Part shown: in pieces, positions 36,701 to 44,301 of the stretch
Position numbering within the stretch: the stretch's first letter is position 1
How the letters are laid out: each line of letters starts with the position of its first letter
Assembly (NCBI RefSeq): GCF_012932445.1
Contig: NZ_JAAIIJ010000021.1
Coordinates: 86,710 to 150,709 of the forward strand
Length of the DNA stretch: 64,000 nucleotides
Origin: Bifidobacterium panos
GTDB taxonomy: Bacteria; Actinomycetota; Actinomycetes; Actinomycetales; Bifidobacteriaceae
Direction: 5' to 3'
Position numbers and translations under genes: made by a program
The notes under the pieces: model-generated
What the model was told of the DNA's origin: nothing
Databases searched by the model: none
The model's input: only the letters and a program-made list of their open reading frames with translations

Positions 36701-38303
36701 CGCGGCCAAGAAGATCACTTGGTCCATCGGCAAGGCGAAGCCGTCGTACACCACGCCGTCCAACCTAAGTGCGGTGCAGGGCAGTAAGCTTTCCGACGTG
36801 AAGCTGCCTTCCGGCTGGACGTGGAAGAGCCCCGCCACGGTGCTCTCCAAGACCGGCAGCCAGCAGTATGATGCGGTTTACACGCCGGGGGACACGCGCA
36901 ATTACACGACTGTCGCGCAGAAGCTGACGGTCAATGTCACGGCCAAGTCCACGTCTGCCCTTGTTAAGGTGAAGGCTCCGACGGCTAAGTCGGGTTTGGT
37001 GTATAACGGCAAGTCGCAGACGGGTGTGAACGGTGCGACGGGTTATACGTTGAGTGGGCAGACTGCTACGAATGCTGGTTCGTATACGGCGACGGCGACG
37101 CTGGCCAAGGGGTATGTGTGGAGTGACGGTTCCAGCGGCGTCAAGAAGATCGGCTGGTCCATCGGCAAGGCGAAGCCGTCGTATACCACGCCGTCCAACC
37201 TAAGTGCGGTGCAGGGTGGCAAGCTTTCCGGTGTGAAGCTGCCTTCCGGCTGGAAGTGGAAGAATTCCGATACGGTGTTGTCGAAGACCGGTAAGCAGCA
37301 GTATGATGCGGTTTACACGCCGGGGGACACGCGCAACTATACGACTGTCGCGCAGAAGCTGACGGTCAATGTCACCGCCAAGTCGTCGTCGCGACCTCAG
37401 TTGCAGCGCTTGGCCGGGGACACGCGTTATGACACAATGGCCCGTTTGGTTGCCACGGCGTTCCCGAAGACTTCGGGCACGGTGGTTGTGGCCAACGGCG
37501 GCAACTATCCCGACGCGCTGTCCGCGTCCGGCCTGGCCGGCGTGCTAGGCGCGCCGATTGTGTTGACGGATTCGGGTTCCCTGTCGGATCAGGCGGCCGC
37601 GCAGCTCAAGCGGCTCAGGCCGTCGAGGATCGTGATCGCGGGCGGCACCGCGGCGATTTCCTCGCGCGTTGAATCCCAGTTGCGTGGGTATGCGAAGAGT
37701 GTGGAGCGTCAGGCGGGTTCGACGCGGTATGACACGTCGTACAAGTTGTATGCGCGTGGCGGCAAGTCGTGGGGTACGACCGCGATCGTGGCGACGGGCG
37801 CGCACTATGCGGACGCGTTGAGCATCAGCTCGTATGCGTACGCGGCGAAGGCGCCGGTGTTCCTGTGCGACCCGAACACGGGGCTGACCTCGCAGCAGCG
37901 GAGCGCGTTGAACAAGTTCAAGCGCGTGGTGGTGGTCGGCGGCGAGAATGCGGTGCCCTCGCGCCTGGTCAAGGGTCTGCCGGGCTTGACGCGTTTGTCG
38001 GGCAACACACGCTATGACACGAGCGTGGCGATCGCGAAGTGGGTGCAGAAGAACGGTTTGGGCATGAACGGCGTGGTGTACGCCACCGGCGAGCACTTCG
38101 CCGATGCCCTAGCGGCAGGCCCCCTGGCGGGCCGCAACAAGGCTGCCATGCTGCTGGTCGCCAACCCCAGCAGCCCGACCGTGTCGTATTCGGCCAGCTA
38201 CCGCGGCAAAGTCTCCAAGGCCTATGTCGCCGGTGGCACCAGCGCCGTGAGCACGGCCACCGCCAACGCCATCGCCGACAAACTCAACATGAAACGACCG
38301 TAG
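33771..38303 (+). CDS. M6-family (immune inhibitor A-like) metalloprotease with three Ig-like repeats and CWB2 anchor
   Basis: Start at ATG 33771, nine bases after GTAAGG; the ATG at 33762 is too close to that site. The product has 1510 residues with a signal peptide of about 40 residues (...ATQTAQAATP). The zinc motif HEYLHARGALDLYR near residue 226 fits the M6 pattern HExxHxxGxxDLY. Later VAFKSPLNEDEYFVAEYRQ is typical of the M6 post-catalytic region. Residues ~460-760 form a Ser/Thr-rich repeat region resembling a beta-propeller. Three Ig-like units and three CWB2 repeats follow, nearly identical to the other family members. Secreted, wall-attached protease; substrates unknown. Confidence 0.86.
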   Translation: MRANVRPRHNISFAGRCFATLVAATALLAALFATQTAQAATPTLAANPNTANLVLVARFSDETARNTYNETAQGSTRTRWDAMMDGFNSITATTGSFRNYIANASLGKLNVLSVFPQNQGNGAVTYLDLDIPSDQCNNNDAVMIAVESAMKKQFPDWKADPTANLERDGEDKDYIDNVMIILDTARSDMRSRKASMSGQVSIGGLRVGDFELVGYSGTASLDGTPVHEYLHARGALDLYRNDGGASDPKLATRWDIMSTAYPSLMPLAITAKDAGFIDSIDTVSSGRYTLKTYVSGERHAVAFKSPLNEDEYFVAEYRQGDVAGINGYLTDRCIGGKSYSSVNDTTYNGIIVYRVNSKYGPTGAEPSGNTQYDYVYVFRPGDQPTQDSPGGSGVGDIQNANLQTGESIGSTETSDGVADHAIVYSNGVNSRIVLDVVSMADGSATIDLKIPDYSDQSLWTTEKGPNSATSVNISSTDPSLTAAGKTLWGVLPDFNSVKVVTSTGSGWVENTTAANGMTAASATSHNTNAVLTGLSGSKILVRTQSGGSWVDKTIDGSFVSARSVSRSGGLYTLGFSQSNKSVSVYRTDGDVRQLGSAISGQYINDAIMLDGTHLAVVDFFSNALQLYTLTDNTWVLSQTISYNHRTLSSATAGGKTLLFATSSSGGKIYSFDGNKLAEATGSAPRFGDTGALSSDGAAFYMTYTATGAGNVTSVVCATSKDGVTWSQLGENVMQPAYNTSSAEVLSGKAFVLAGTSSSFQLKSHAIEDTPEPEPVKVEPPVAKSGLVYNGKSQTGVDSATGYTLSGQSATNAGSYTATATLTEGYVWSDGSSVAKKIAWSIAKAKPPYTVPSNLSGVQGGKLSSVKLPSGWAWKAPSTVLSKTGKQQYDAVYTPEDTGNYTTVAQKLTVNVTAKPTPAPVKVEPPVAKSGLVYNGKSQTGVNGATGYTLSGQTATNAGSYTATATLAKGYVWSDGSSAAKKITWSIGKAKPSYTTPSNLSAVQGSKLSDVKLPSGWTWKSPATVLSKTGSQQYDAVYTPGDTRNYTTVAQKLTVNVTAKSTSALVKVKAPTAKSGLVYNGKSQTGVNGATGYTLSGQTATNAGSYTATATLAKGYVWSDGSSGVKKIGWSIGKAKPSYTTPSNLSAVQGGKLSGVKLPSGWKWKNSDTVLSKTGKQQYDAVYTPGDTRNYTTVAQKLTVNVTAKSSSRPQLQRLAGDTRYDTMARLVATAFPKTSGTVVVANGGNYPDALSASGLAGVLGAPIVLTDSGSLSDQAAAQLKRLRPSRIVIAGGTAAISSRVESQLRGYAKSVERQAGSTRYDTSYKLYARGGKSWGTTAIVATGAHYADALSISSYAYAAKAPVFLCDPNTGLTSQQRSALNKFKRVVVVGGENAVPSRLVKGLPGLTRLSGNTRYDTSVAIAKWVQKNGLGMNGVVYATGEHFADALAAGPLAGRNKAAMLLVANPSSPTVSYSASYRGKVSKAYVAGGTSAVSTATANAIADKLNMKRP

Positions 38304-38324
38304 CGGCGCGGCCTGGCCGACTGA

Positions 38325-38362
38325 AGGGGTGTCGTCTCGTTGTCACGGGACGACACCCCTTA
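38325..38362. terminator. Convergent terminator between M6 gene and ATPase D
   Basis: AAGGGGTGTCGTC pairs perfectly with GACGACACCCCTT around a 12-base loop, 22 bases after the CWB2 gene stop. Confidence 0.8.
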
Positions 38363-38402
38363 GTCGTTGGGCGAGCCCGCCTTCCCGTTTCGCCCCTGGT
38401 TC

Positions 38403-39698
38403 TCACAGGAACATCGCCATGTAGATCGGCATCACCTCCACCTTGCTCCCCGCGGTGCCGTAATTGCCGGGAGCGAGCTTGATGCCGCGGCGCACGCCGT
38501 GGTTGGCGATAAGGCTGTCCATCGATTTGGCCTTGCGGTTTTGCGAGGACTTCACCTCGACGGCCGTGGCGGCTCCCTCACGGCGGATGAAGAAATCCAT
38601 CTCCAGGGAGTTGTTCTTCTCGTAGTAATATAGCGCCTTGCCGTTCTTGGCGAAGATGTCGGCGACGATGTTCTCGTACACGGCCCCCTTGTAGATGCCG
38701 AGATTGCCCTCGATGATGTCCTTCTGGGAACCGTCCTCAAGCATGGCGACCAACAGGCCGGTGTCGCGCATATACACCTTGAACTTCGCATTGTCCGCAT
38801 TGCCCTCGAACGGCAGCTCCGGCGCATCGAGTTTGTAGCAGAAATTGACGATGCCCGCGTCATAGAGCCATTGCAGACTGCCGCCGTATTTGCGCGCGCT
38901 GCCGCGCGGCTCGACCAGCGAGTACGTGAACTTCTTGTAGTCCCGCGCCAACTGCTTGGGAATGGACAGGAAGCACGCCCGCGCCTTGGCCTTCTCCGCG
39001 CTCGGCGCGTATTTGGCGATGTCGTTCTGGTATTCGGCGAGGATGTCCCGCTGCAGTTGCAGCACGCGCGAGAAATCGGCATCGGCGACGAACGAGGCCA
39101 CCACCTCCGGCATCCCCCCGACGACGATGTATTTCCTGAACAAATCCAGCATCCGCTGGTGCACGGCTTGCGGCACCTGCTCATGCCGCTCGCAGAATCC
39201 CTTGACGTACTCTATCTGGGACTCCCCGAAGCCATTCGCCCACAGGAACTCCTCGAAATCGAGCGAATACATCTCGGCGTGATCCACATACCCCACCGGG
39301 AACGACGAGACCTCCTTGTATGAGATCCCCAGCAAAGACCCGCTCGCTATGACGTCGCACCTGCCGTCGATGCTGAGGAATTTCAACGCCGTTATGGCAT
39401 CCGGGCAACTTTGAATCTCATCGAGGAACAGCAACGTCCCCTTGTCGAATCGCGCCCCCGGCAAATACAGGGAAAGCTGGGAATATATATCCGCCGCATT
39501 GCGCGTTCCCTGGAAAATGGCCGCAAATTCCGGGTTCTCTTCAAAATTGACGCGAACGAAACGCGCGTAATTATGCTGCGCAAAATCCTCCACGATGAAG
39601 GTTTTCCCAACCTGCCTGGCGCCTTTGATTATCAGGCTTTTGTGATTCGGATCGTCCTTCCACCGCGTGAGCCGCCGAGTCATTTTCCGCTGCAGCAT
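38403..39698 (-). CDS. AAA/DUF4143 ATPase D (GARQVGKT type)
   Basis: The frame starts MLQRKMTRRLTRW at 39698, aligning with ATPase A, and gives 431 residues; upstream in-frame codons extend into the palindrome region and are not supported. Walker A: IKGARQVGKTFIVED; Walker B: LLFLDEIQSCPDA; SGSLLG sensor region; C-terminal LEMDFFIRR and TAVEVKSSQNRK give an intact D...ExK nuclease-like motif. It lies tail-to-tail with the M6 gene and back-to-back with the second M64 gene. A deleted copy of this gene sits at the mirror position (19811-19943). Confidence 0.9.
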   Translation of the reverse strand: MLQRKMTRRLTRWKDDPNHKSLIIKGARQVGKTFIVEDFAQHNYARFVRVNFEENPEFAAIFQGTRNAADIYSQLSLYLPGARFDKGTLLFLDEIQSCPDAITALKFLSIDGRCDVIASGSLLGISYKEVSSFPVGYVDHAEMYSLDFEEFLWANGFGESQIEYVKGFCERHEQVPQAVHQRMLDLFRKYIVVGGMPEVVASFVADADFSRVLQLQRDILAEYQNDIAKYAPSAEKAKARACFLSIPKQLARDYKKFTYSLVEPRGSARKYGGSLQWLYDAGIVNFCYKLDAPELPFEGNADNAKFKVYMRDTGLLVAMLEDGSQKDIIEGNLGIYKGAVYENIVADIFAKNGKALYYYEKNNSLEMDFFIRREGAATAVEVKSSQNRKAKSMDSLIANHGVRRGIKLAPGNYGTAGSKVEVMPIYMAMFL

Positions 39699-39741
39699 GA
39701 TCTGGTCCAATCCCTTCGGTTCCAACGGCCACCCATAATGG

Positions 39742-39804
39742 TTGCAACTTTTTCCCACGAATAATATGCATTATATACATCTTTTTCATAGGAAAAAATT
39801 GCAA
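39742..39804. promoter_or_regulatory. Large inverted repeat upstream of ATPase D
   Basis: TTGCAACTTTTTCC (39742-39755) is inverted at GGAAAAAATTGCAA (39791-39804), one mismatch in 14, flanking an AT-rich 35-base centre with TATAATGC-like words on the minus strand. It covers the probable promoter, and one arm is kept in the remnant at 19811. Candidate operator. Confidence 0.65.
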
Positions 39805-39830
39805 ATGCAACAAACAGACAGAAACGCACA

Positions 39831-39892
39831 TAGCAGTTTTGTTGAAAACGTAATACCCCCTGTGGGTATACTTCGCCATTGTCGAAAGTGGT
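39831..39892 (+). promoter_or_regulatory. 5' leader/promoter segment of second M64 gene (shared with 15659-15720)
   Basis: The segment contains an interrupted palindrome TACCCCCTGTGGGTA and matches the region upstream of the beta-helix adhesin gene. Distance to the M64 start is about 60 bases. Confidence 0.55.
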
Positions 39893-39949
39893 CAGCGCGC
39901 TCCCCCGATATGTTTTACTGAATCGGAAAGGACGAAAGAGGGAATTGCG

Positions 39950-42900
39950 ATGACTAACACCACCAACAGAATCATTGCGTTTATTCTGGCGATAATGCTT
40001 TTCAGCGGGTTTGCCCCCAGCACAGCCTTGGCGACCCCATCCGCCAATACATCTTCAGAAAACACATCTTCACAAACGCTGCGTGCAACGAGAAGCACCA
40101 AAGCGACAACCTTCCCCGTGCATACGATCAAGAAAAACGTGGATGACGACAAGGCGTTTGTGCTGCTGTTCATGGGAGACGGATACACGAAAGCCGATCA
40201 GCAGAAGTTCCTGCAGCACGTTAAAGAAAGGACGGAAACGCTGCTCAGCCTCGAACCATACAGGCAGTACTCCAATTACATCAACGTCTACGCAATGTGC
40301 GTCGAATCAAAAGAGAGCGGAGCAAGCATCACAGGCGCGGTTACAAGAGATACCTATCTGGGGGTCAGCTACCGATCGGACAGCAGGGCCGCAACAATAA
40401 GGACGGACTCATTCCAGCAGCGCATCTATGACTTGCGCGATGAGGTTTCCACCAAGGTCTTGACTTCGTCGTCGGACTTTGCGCCAAAGGTGTCGAGTGT
40501 GCATATTATTTCGCACAGCATACATTATCACGGCAGAGCATTTATTCGTGACGGGTATTCAATCTCATCTCTTAATGATGGCCGCGTGACAACGGGCGCT
40601 ATGGCCGCTCACGAAATATCTCATCACGTTGGACGGATTGGTGATGAGTACGCTTCCGAGACCCACTATCCAAATGTGGACTTTGCCGCTAACGGCACGG
40701 CCGACCATGTGAAATGGCGCAAAATGCTCGGGTTTGGTGGCGTTGGCATTGCAAAAGGCAATGATACTTCAGTGGTTATTCCTGGAAGATATTGCTTGAT
40801 GAAAAATCTGGGTTATGCAAGATCAGATGGAATCTGGAATCTTTGTGAGGTTTGCAGGCTCGAGGTTGCAAGGCATCTTCTCTCTGCAAATAACCTCAGC
40901 AAGGCCATACCCATGCGCATAGCCTATCCAGAGATAACGAAAGAGCAGGGTCCGACAACAACGCAACCTTATGAGATGAACTTGCTCCGAATCAGCGACC
41001 AACCCGACTCGAACAATATGCATAAGTGCAAGGATAGTGAGATCGAGTTTAGGACGGTTGTCCAGAATGTCGATAAGGAAAGGGGCCACAGGATTAGACT
41101 GCGTTTGGAGACTTTCAATGCTGATAAGAGTGTGAAGCAGCGCAGGGAAGAGACGTTTGTCATTCCACGTTACAGCGATTCTGAAAAGTATCTCGACATG
41201 AATAACAGGCAGAGCTTGCAGTCGCTTTCCATCAAGATGCAGTGCAATGCGAATTATGACGGGACCGAGACGATTCTCGGAGAGGTTATCGACGCGGATA
41301 CTAACAAAGTTCTGGCGACGGATAAGGATCTGTGGGCGTCGAGCGAGCGAACGACTTTGAAAATCAAGTACGTTGACAGCAGCACTGGGCTTGATCTGGA
41401 GAACGCGGGTGGAGCTGCGGTCTATTTGCGCCGCGGTGAGACGCATCAGGTTACGCATCCGAGCAGTGTTGCAGGGTATCGATATGTCCGCAATGATTCG
41501 ACAGATAACCGAATCGTCATGAATTCAGCGACAGAGACCCTGACGTACTATTTCGTTAAAGATGCCAGCTTGGAGCCCGAACCTGAATCTAGGCCTGAAC
41601 CTGAGCAGGAGTCTAGGCCTGGGTCGAATCCCGTTCCTGAGCCCGATACTGATCCCTATCCTGGTCCTGAACCCGCGCCTGGGCCTGGGCCCACGCCTAA
41701 GCCTGCCCCTGGGTCGAAGCCTGTTGCGGTGAAGCCTCCGACGGCCAGGACTGGTTTGGTGTACAACGGCAGGGCGCAGACGGGCGTGAACGGTGCCACG
41801 GGTTATACGCTTAGCGGTCAGACGACGGGCACGAATGCCGGCTCGTATAGGGCGACGGCAACGCTGTCCAAGGGGTATGTGTGGAACGACGGTTCGAGCA
41901 CGGCCAAGACGATCGGCTGGTCTATCGGCAAGGCGAAGCCGCCGTACACGGTGCCGTCCAATTTGAGGGCGGCGCAGGGTGGCAGACTCTCCGATGTGAA
42001 GCTGCCTTCCGGCTGGACGTGGAAGAGCCCCAACACGACGCTGTCGAAGACCGGCGGCCAGCAGCACGATGCGGTTTACACGCCGAAAGACGCGCGTAAT
42101 TACACGACCGTCACGCAGAAACTGGCGGTCAACGTCACCGCCAAATCCGCTCCCGCGCCGTCGCGGCCATCGCAGCCATCGCGGCCGTCGTCACGTTCGC
42201 AGTTGCAGCGTCTGGCCGGCTCGACGCGTTATGACACGATGGCCCGCCTGGTTGCCACCGCGTTCCCGAAGACTTCCGGCACGGTGGTCGTGGCCAACGG
42301 CGGCAACTATCCCGACGCTTTGTCCGCATCCGGCCTGGCGGGTGTGTTGGGCTCGCCGATCGTGCTGACGGACTCGGGGTTCCTGTCCCCGCAGGCGGCC
42401 TCTCAGCTCAGGCGGCTCAAGCCGTCGCGCATCGTGATCGCGGGCGGCACGGCGGCAATCTCCTCGCGCGTCGAATCCCAGTTGCGTTGGTACGCCAAGA
42501 ATGTGGAACGCCAGGCGGGTCCGTCTCGTTATGACACGTCGTACAAGCTGTACACGCGTGGCGGCAAGTCGTGGGGTTCGACCGCGATCGTGGCGACGGG
42601 CGCGCACTATGCGGACGCGTTGAGCATCAGTTCCTACGCCTACGCCACGAAGTCGCCGGTGTTCCTGTGCGACCCGGCCAACGGGCTGACCGCCCAGCAG
42701 CGAACCGCGCTGAACAACTTCAAGCGCATCGTGGTCGTCGGCGGCGAGAACGCCGTGCCCTCCCGCCTCGTCAAGGGTCTGCGCGGCGTGACGCGTCTGT
42801 CGGGCAACACGCGCTACGACACGAGCGTGAACATCGCCAAGTGGGTGCAGAAGAACGGTTTGGGCATGAACGGCGTGGTGTATGCCACCGGCGAGCACTT

Positions 42901-43105
42901 CGCCGATGCCCTTGCGGCAGGCCCCCTGGCCGGCCGTAGCAAGGCCGCCATGCTGCTGGTCGCCAACCCCAACAGCACCACGGTGTCATACTCGGCCAAC
43001 CACTCCGGCAAGCTCACCAAGGCCTACGTCGCCGGCGGCCCCAACGCCGTAAGCACGGACACCGCCAACGCCATCGCCGACAAACTCAACATGAAACGTC
43101 CATAA
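39950..43105 (+). CDS. M64 (IgA-peptidase-like) metalloprotease with one Ig-like repeat and CWB2 anchor, copy 2
   Basis: A 1051-residue secreted protein; start after AAAGAGGGAATTGCG, the same as in copy 1. Signal peptide: residues 1-28. The zinc motif HEISHHVGRIGDEY near residue 221 keeps HExxH and the DEY end, so activity is plausible. A MucBP-like segment (TLKIKYVDSS to TLTYYF) is followed by a Pro/Glu-rich linker that is longer than in copy 1, one Ig-like unit, a short PSRPSQPSRPS linker and three CWB2 repeats. The zinc-site neighbourhood and linker diverge from copy 1 more than the anchor does, consistent with functional divergence plus anchor homogenisation. Confidence 0.86.
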   Translation: MTNTTNRIIAFILAIMLFSGFAPSTALATPSANTSSENTSSQTLRATRSTKATTFPVHTIKKNVDDDKAFVLLFMGDGYTKADQQKFLQHVKERTETLLSLEPYRQYSNYINVYAMCVESKESGASITGAVTRDTYLGVSYRSDSRAATIRTDSFQQRIYDLRDEVSTKVLTSSSDFAPKVSSVHIISHSIHYHGRAFIRDGYSISSLNDGRVTTGAMAAHEISHHVGRIGDEYASETHYPNVDFAANGTADHVKWRKMLGFGGVGIAKGNDTSVVIPGRYCLMKNLGYARSDGIWNLCEVCRLEVARHLLSANNLSKAIPMRIAYPEITKEQGPTTTQPYEMNLLRISDQPDSNNMHKCKDSEIEFRTVVQNVDKERGHRIRLRLETFNADKSVKQRREETFVIPRYSDSEKYLDMNNRQSLQSLSIKMQCNANYDGTETILGEVIDADTNKVLATDKDLWASSERTTLKIKYVDSSTGLDLENAGGAAVYLRRGETHQVTHPSSVAGYRYVRNDSTDNRIVMNSATETLTYYFVKDASLEPEPESRPEPEQESRPGSNPVPEPDTDPYPGPEPAPGPGPTPKPAPGSKPVAVKPPTARTGLVYNGRAQTGVNGATGYTLSGQTTGTNAGSYRATATLSKGYVWNDGSSTAKTIGWSIGKAKPPYTVPSNLRAAQGGRLSDVKLPSGWTWKSPNTTLSKTGGQQHDAVYTPKDARNYTTVTQKLAVNVTAKSAPAPSRPSQPSRPSSRSQLQRLAGSTRYDTMARLVATAFPKTSGTVVVANGGNYPDALSASGLAGVLGSPIVLTDSGFLSPQAASQLRRLKPSRIVIAGGTAAISSRVESQLRWYAKNVERQAGPSRYDTSYKLYTRGGKSWGSTAIVATGAHYADALSISSYAYATKSPVFLCDPANGLTAQQRTALNNFKRIVVVGGENAVPSRLVKGLRGVTRLSGNTRYDTSVNIAKWVQKNGLGMNGVVYATGEHFADALAAGPLAGRSKAAMLLVANPNSTTVSYSANHSGKLTKAYVAGGPNAVSTDTANAIADKLNMKRP

Positions 43106-43129
43106 TAACCAACCCTGACCAACCCGCGA

Positions 43130-43160
43130 ATGGAGCCGGGAATATTCCGCCCGGCTCCAT
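43130..43160. terminator. Terminator after M64 copy 2
   Basis: ATGGAGCCGGG pairs perfectly with CCCGGCTCCAT around a nine-base loop, 25 bases past the stop. The stretch 43161-43298 contains no gene. Confidence 0.75.
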
Positions 43161-43298
43161 CGCACTCATTGCGGCCGGAAATTCATACGGTGAGTTCCCG
43201 GCTGCAACGCCGTCAATCAAGCTTGGCGGCATTTCGATTAGACTCTATCTTCGTCAAAACTTATAGGACTCCAATACACAAGGACCATTAGAAGACGG

Positions 43299-44198
43299 AT
43301 GCTACGACTGCCACGCTGGGTGTATGAAACCAAGAACAAACTGCGTAGAACGCTCACGCATACGTGGCGGTATCTCGCCCGCCAGCCGCGTATCATAGCA
43401 TCGATAACCTCGTACCCCCCCCGAATCGGAGGCGTGAACGTCGCCATCGAATCGCTACTCGCCCAGAAAACCCTGCCCGACAAAATCCTGTTGTGGCTAT
43501 ACAAGGGCGATTTCCCCAACGGGCGCAAAGATCTTCCTCGCCAACTCACCAGACTGCTGGCCCATGATGTCGAGATCCGGTGGGTGGATGAGGACATCAA
43601 ACCGCATAAAAAGTATTTCTGGGCCATGCAGGAGTTCTCCGACGATATCATCATCACGTTCGACGATGATCTGATCTATCGCAACACTCTCATCACGGAT
43701 CTGGTCGAATCTTACCGGCGTAATCCCAAGGCAATCTCCGCGGCGCGAACCCATCTGATCGTCTTCGACGCAAATGGCGACATCGCGCCATACGCGGATT
43801 GGGAACAATACGCCGCGATGAAACACCATAGTTTGCTCGGATACCCCTCCAGCCAGCTACTCGCCACTCACGGTGCCGGAGCGTTGTTCCCGCCACACAT
43901 CATGCCGCCTAGCACGTTCGACCAAGAAGGCATCATCACCTGTTGTCTGTATGGCGACGACCTATGGCTGAAGGCTCACCAGCTTCTCGCGGGTGTTCCA
44001 GTGGTTTCCGCCTGTATCGACCAGCAACTCACCTATATTCCCGACAGTCAGGAATGTGCGTTGTTCTTCCAGAACATCGATGGAGGGCGCAACGATCAAA
44101 TGCTGTCTTCCATCATCGACTACTTGCAGCACCGATCTGATAAGCCGTTCGACATAGCCGCTCTGATTCGGGACACCGACATCGACAAACAGATCTAG
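43299..44198 (+). CDS. Glycosyltransferase (GT-A fold) with an early C8 tract
   Basis: The 299-residue cytoplasmic protein reads IIASITSYPPRIGGVNVAIE, then QKTLPDKILLWLY, WVDEDIKPHKKY and the DxD-like IIITFDDDLIYR near residue 125, followed by GAGALFPP and GDDLWLKA. This pattern fits a family of uncharacterised bacterial glycosyltransferases found in capsule loci. The ATG at 43299 follows GAAGACGG. Eight C at 43415-43422 within the Tyr-Pro-Pro codons would shift the frame on a one-base change; the frame is open in this sequence. Confidence 0.78.
   Translation: MLRLPRWVYETKNKLRRTLTHTWRYLARQPRIIASITSYPPRIGGVNVAIESLLAQKTLPDKILLWLYKGDFPNGRKDLPRQLTRLLAHDVEIRWVDEDIKPHKKYFWAMQEFSDDIIITFDDDLIYRNTLITDLVESYRRNPKAISAARTHLIVFDANGDIAPYADWEQYAAMKHHSLLGYPSSQLLATHGAGALFPPHIMPPSTFDQEGIITCCLYGDDLWLKAHQLLAGVPVVSACIDQQLTYIPDSQECALFFQNIDGGRNDQMLSSIIDYLQHRSDKPFDIAALIRDTDIDKQI
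43415..43422. repeat. Eight-base poly-C tract inside a glycosyltransferase gene
   Basis: Located about 117 bases into the coding sequence; a length change would truncate the protein near residue 40. Confidence 0.7.
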
Positions 44199-44301
44199 CT
44201 GCCAACCGAGCGCAAGCCGCGTTCGCTGACCGCCTCAATACTCTAGCGGTACTCCTAAAATGAAACCAAGAGTTCATCCATCACACAGATAGAGAGAGCT
44301 T

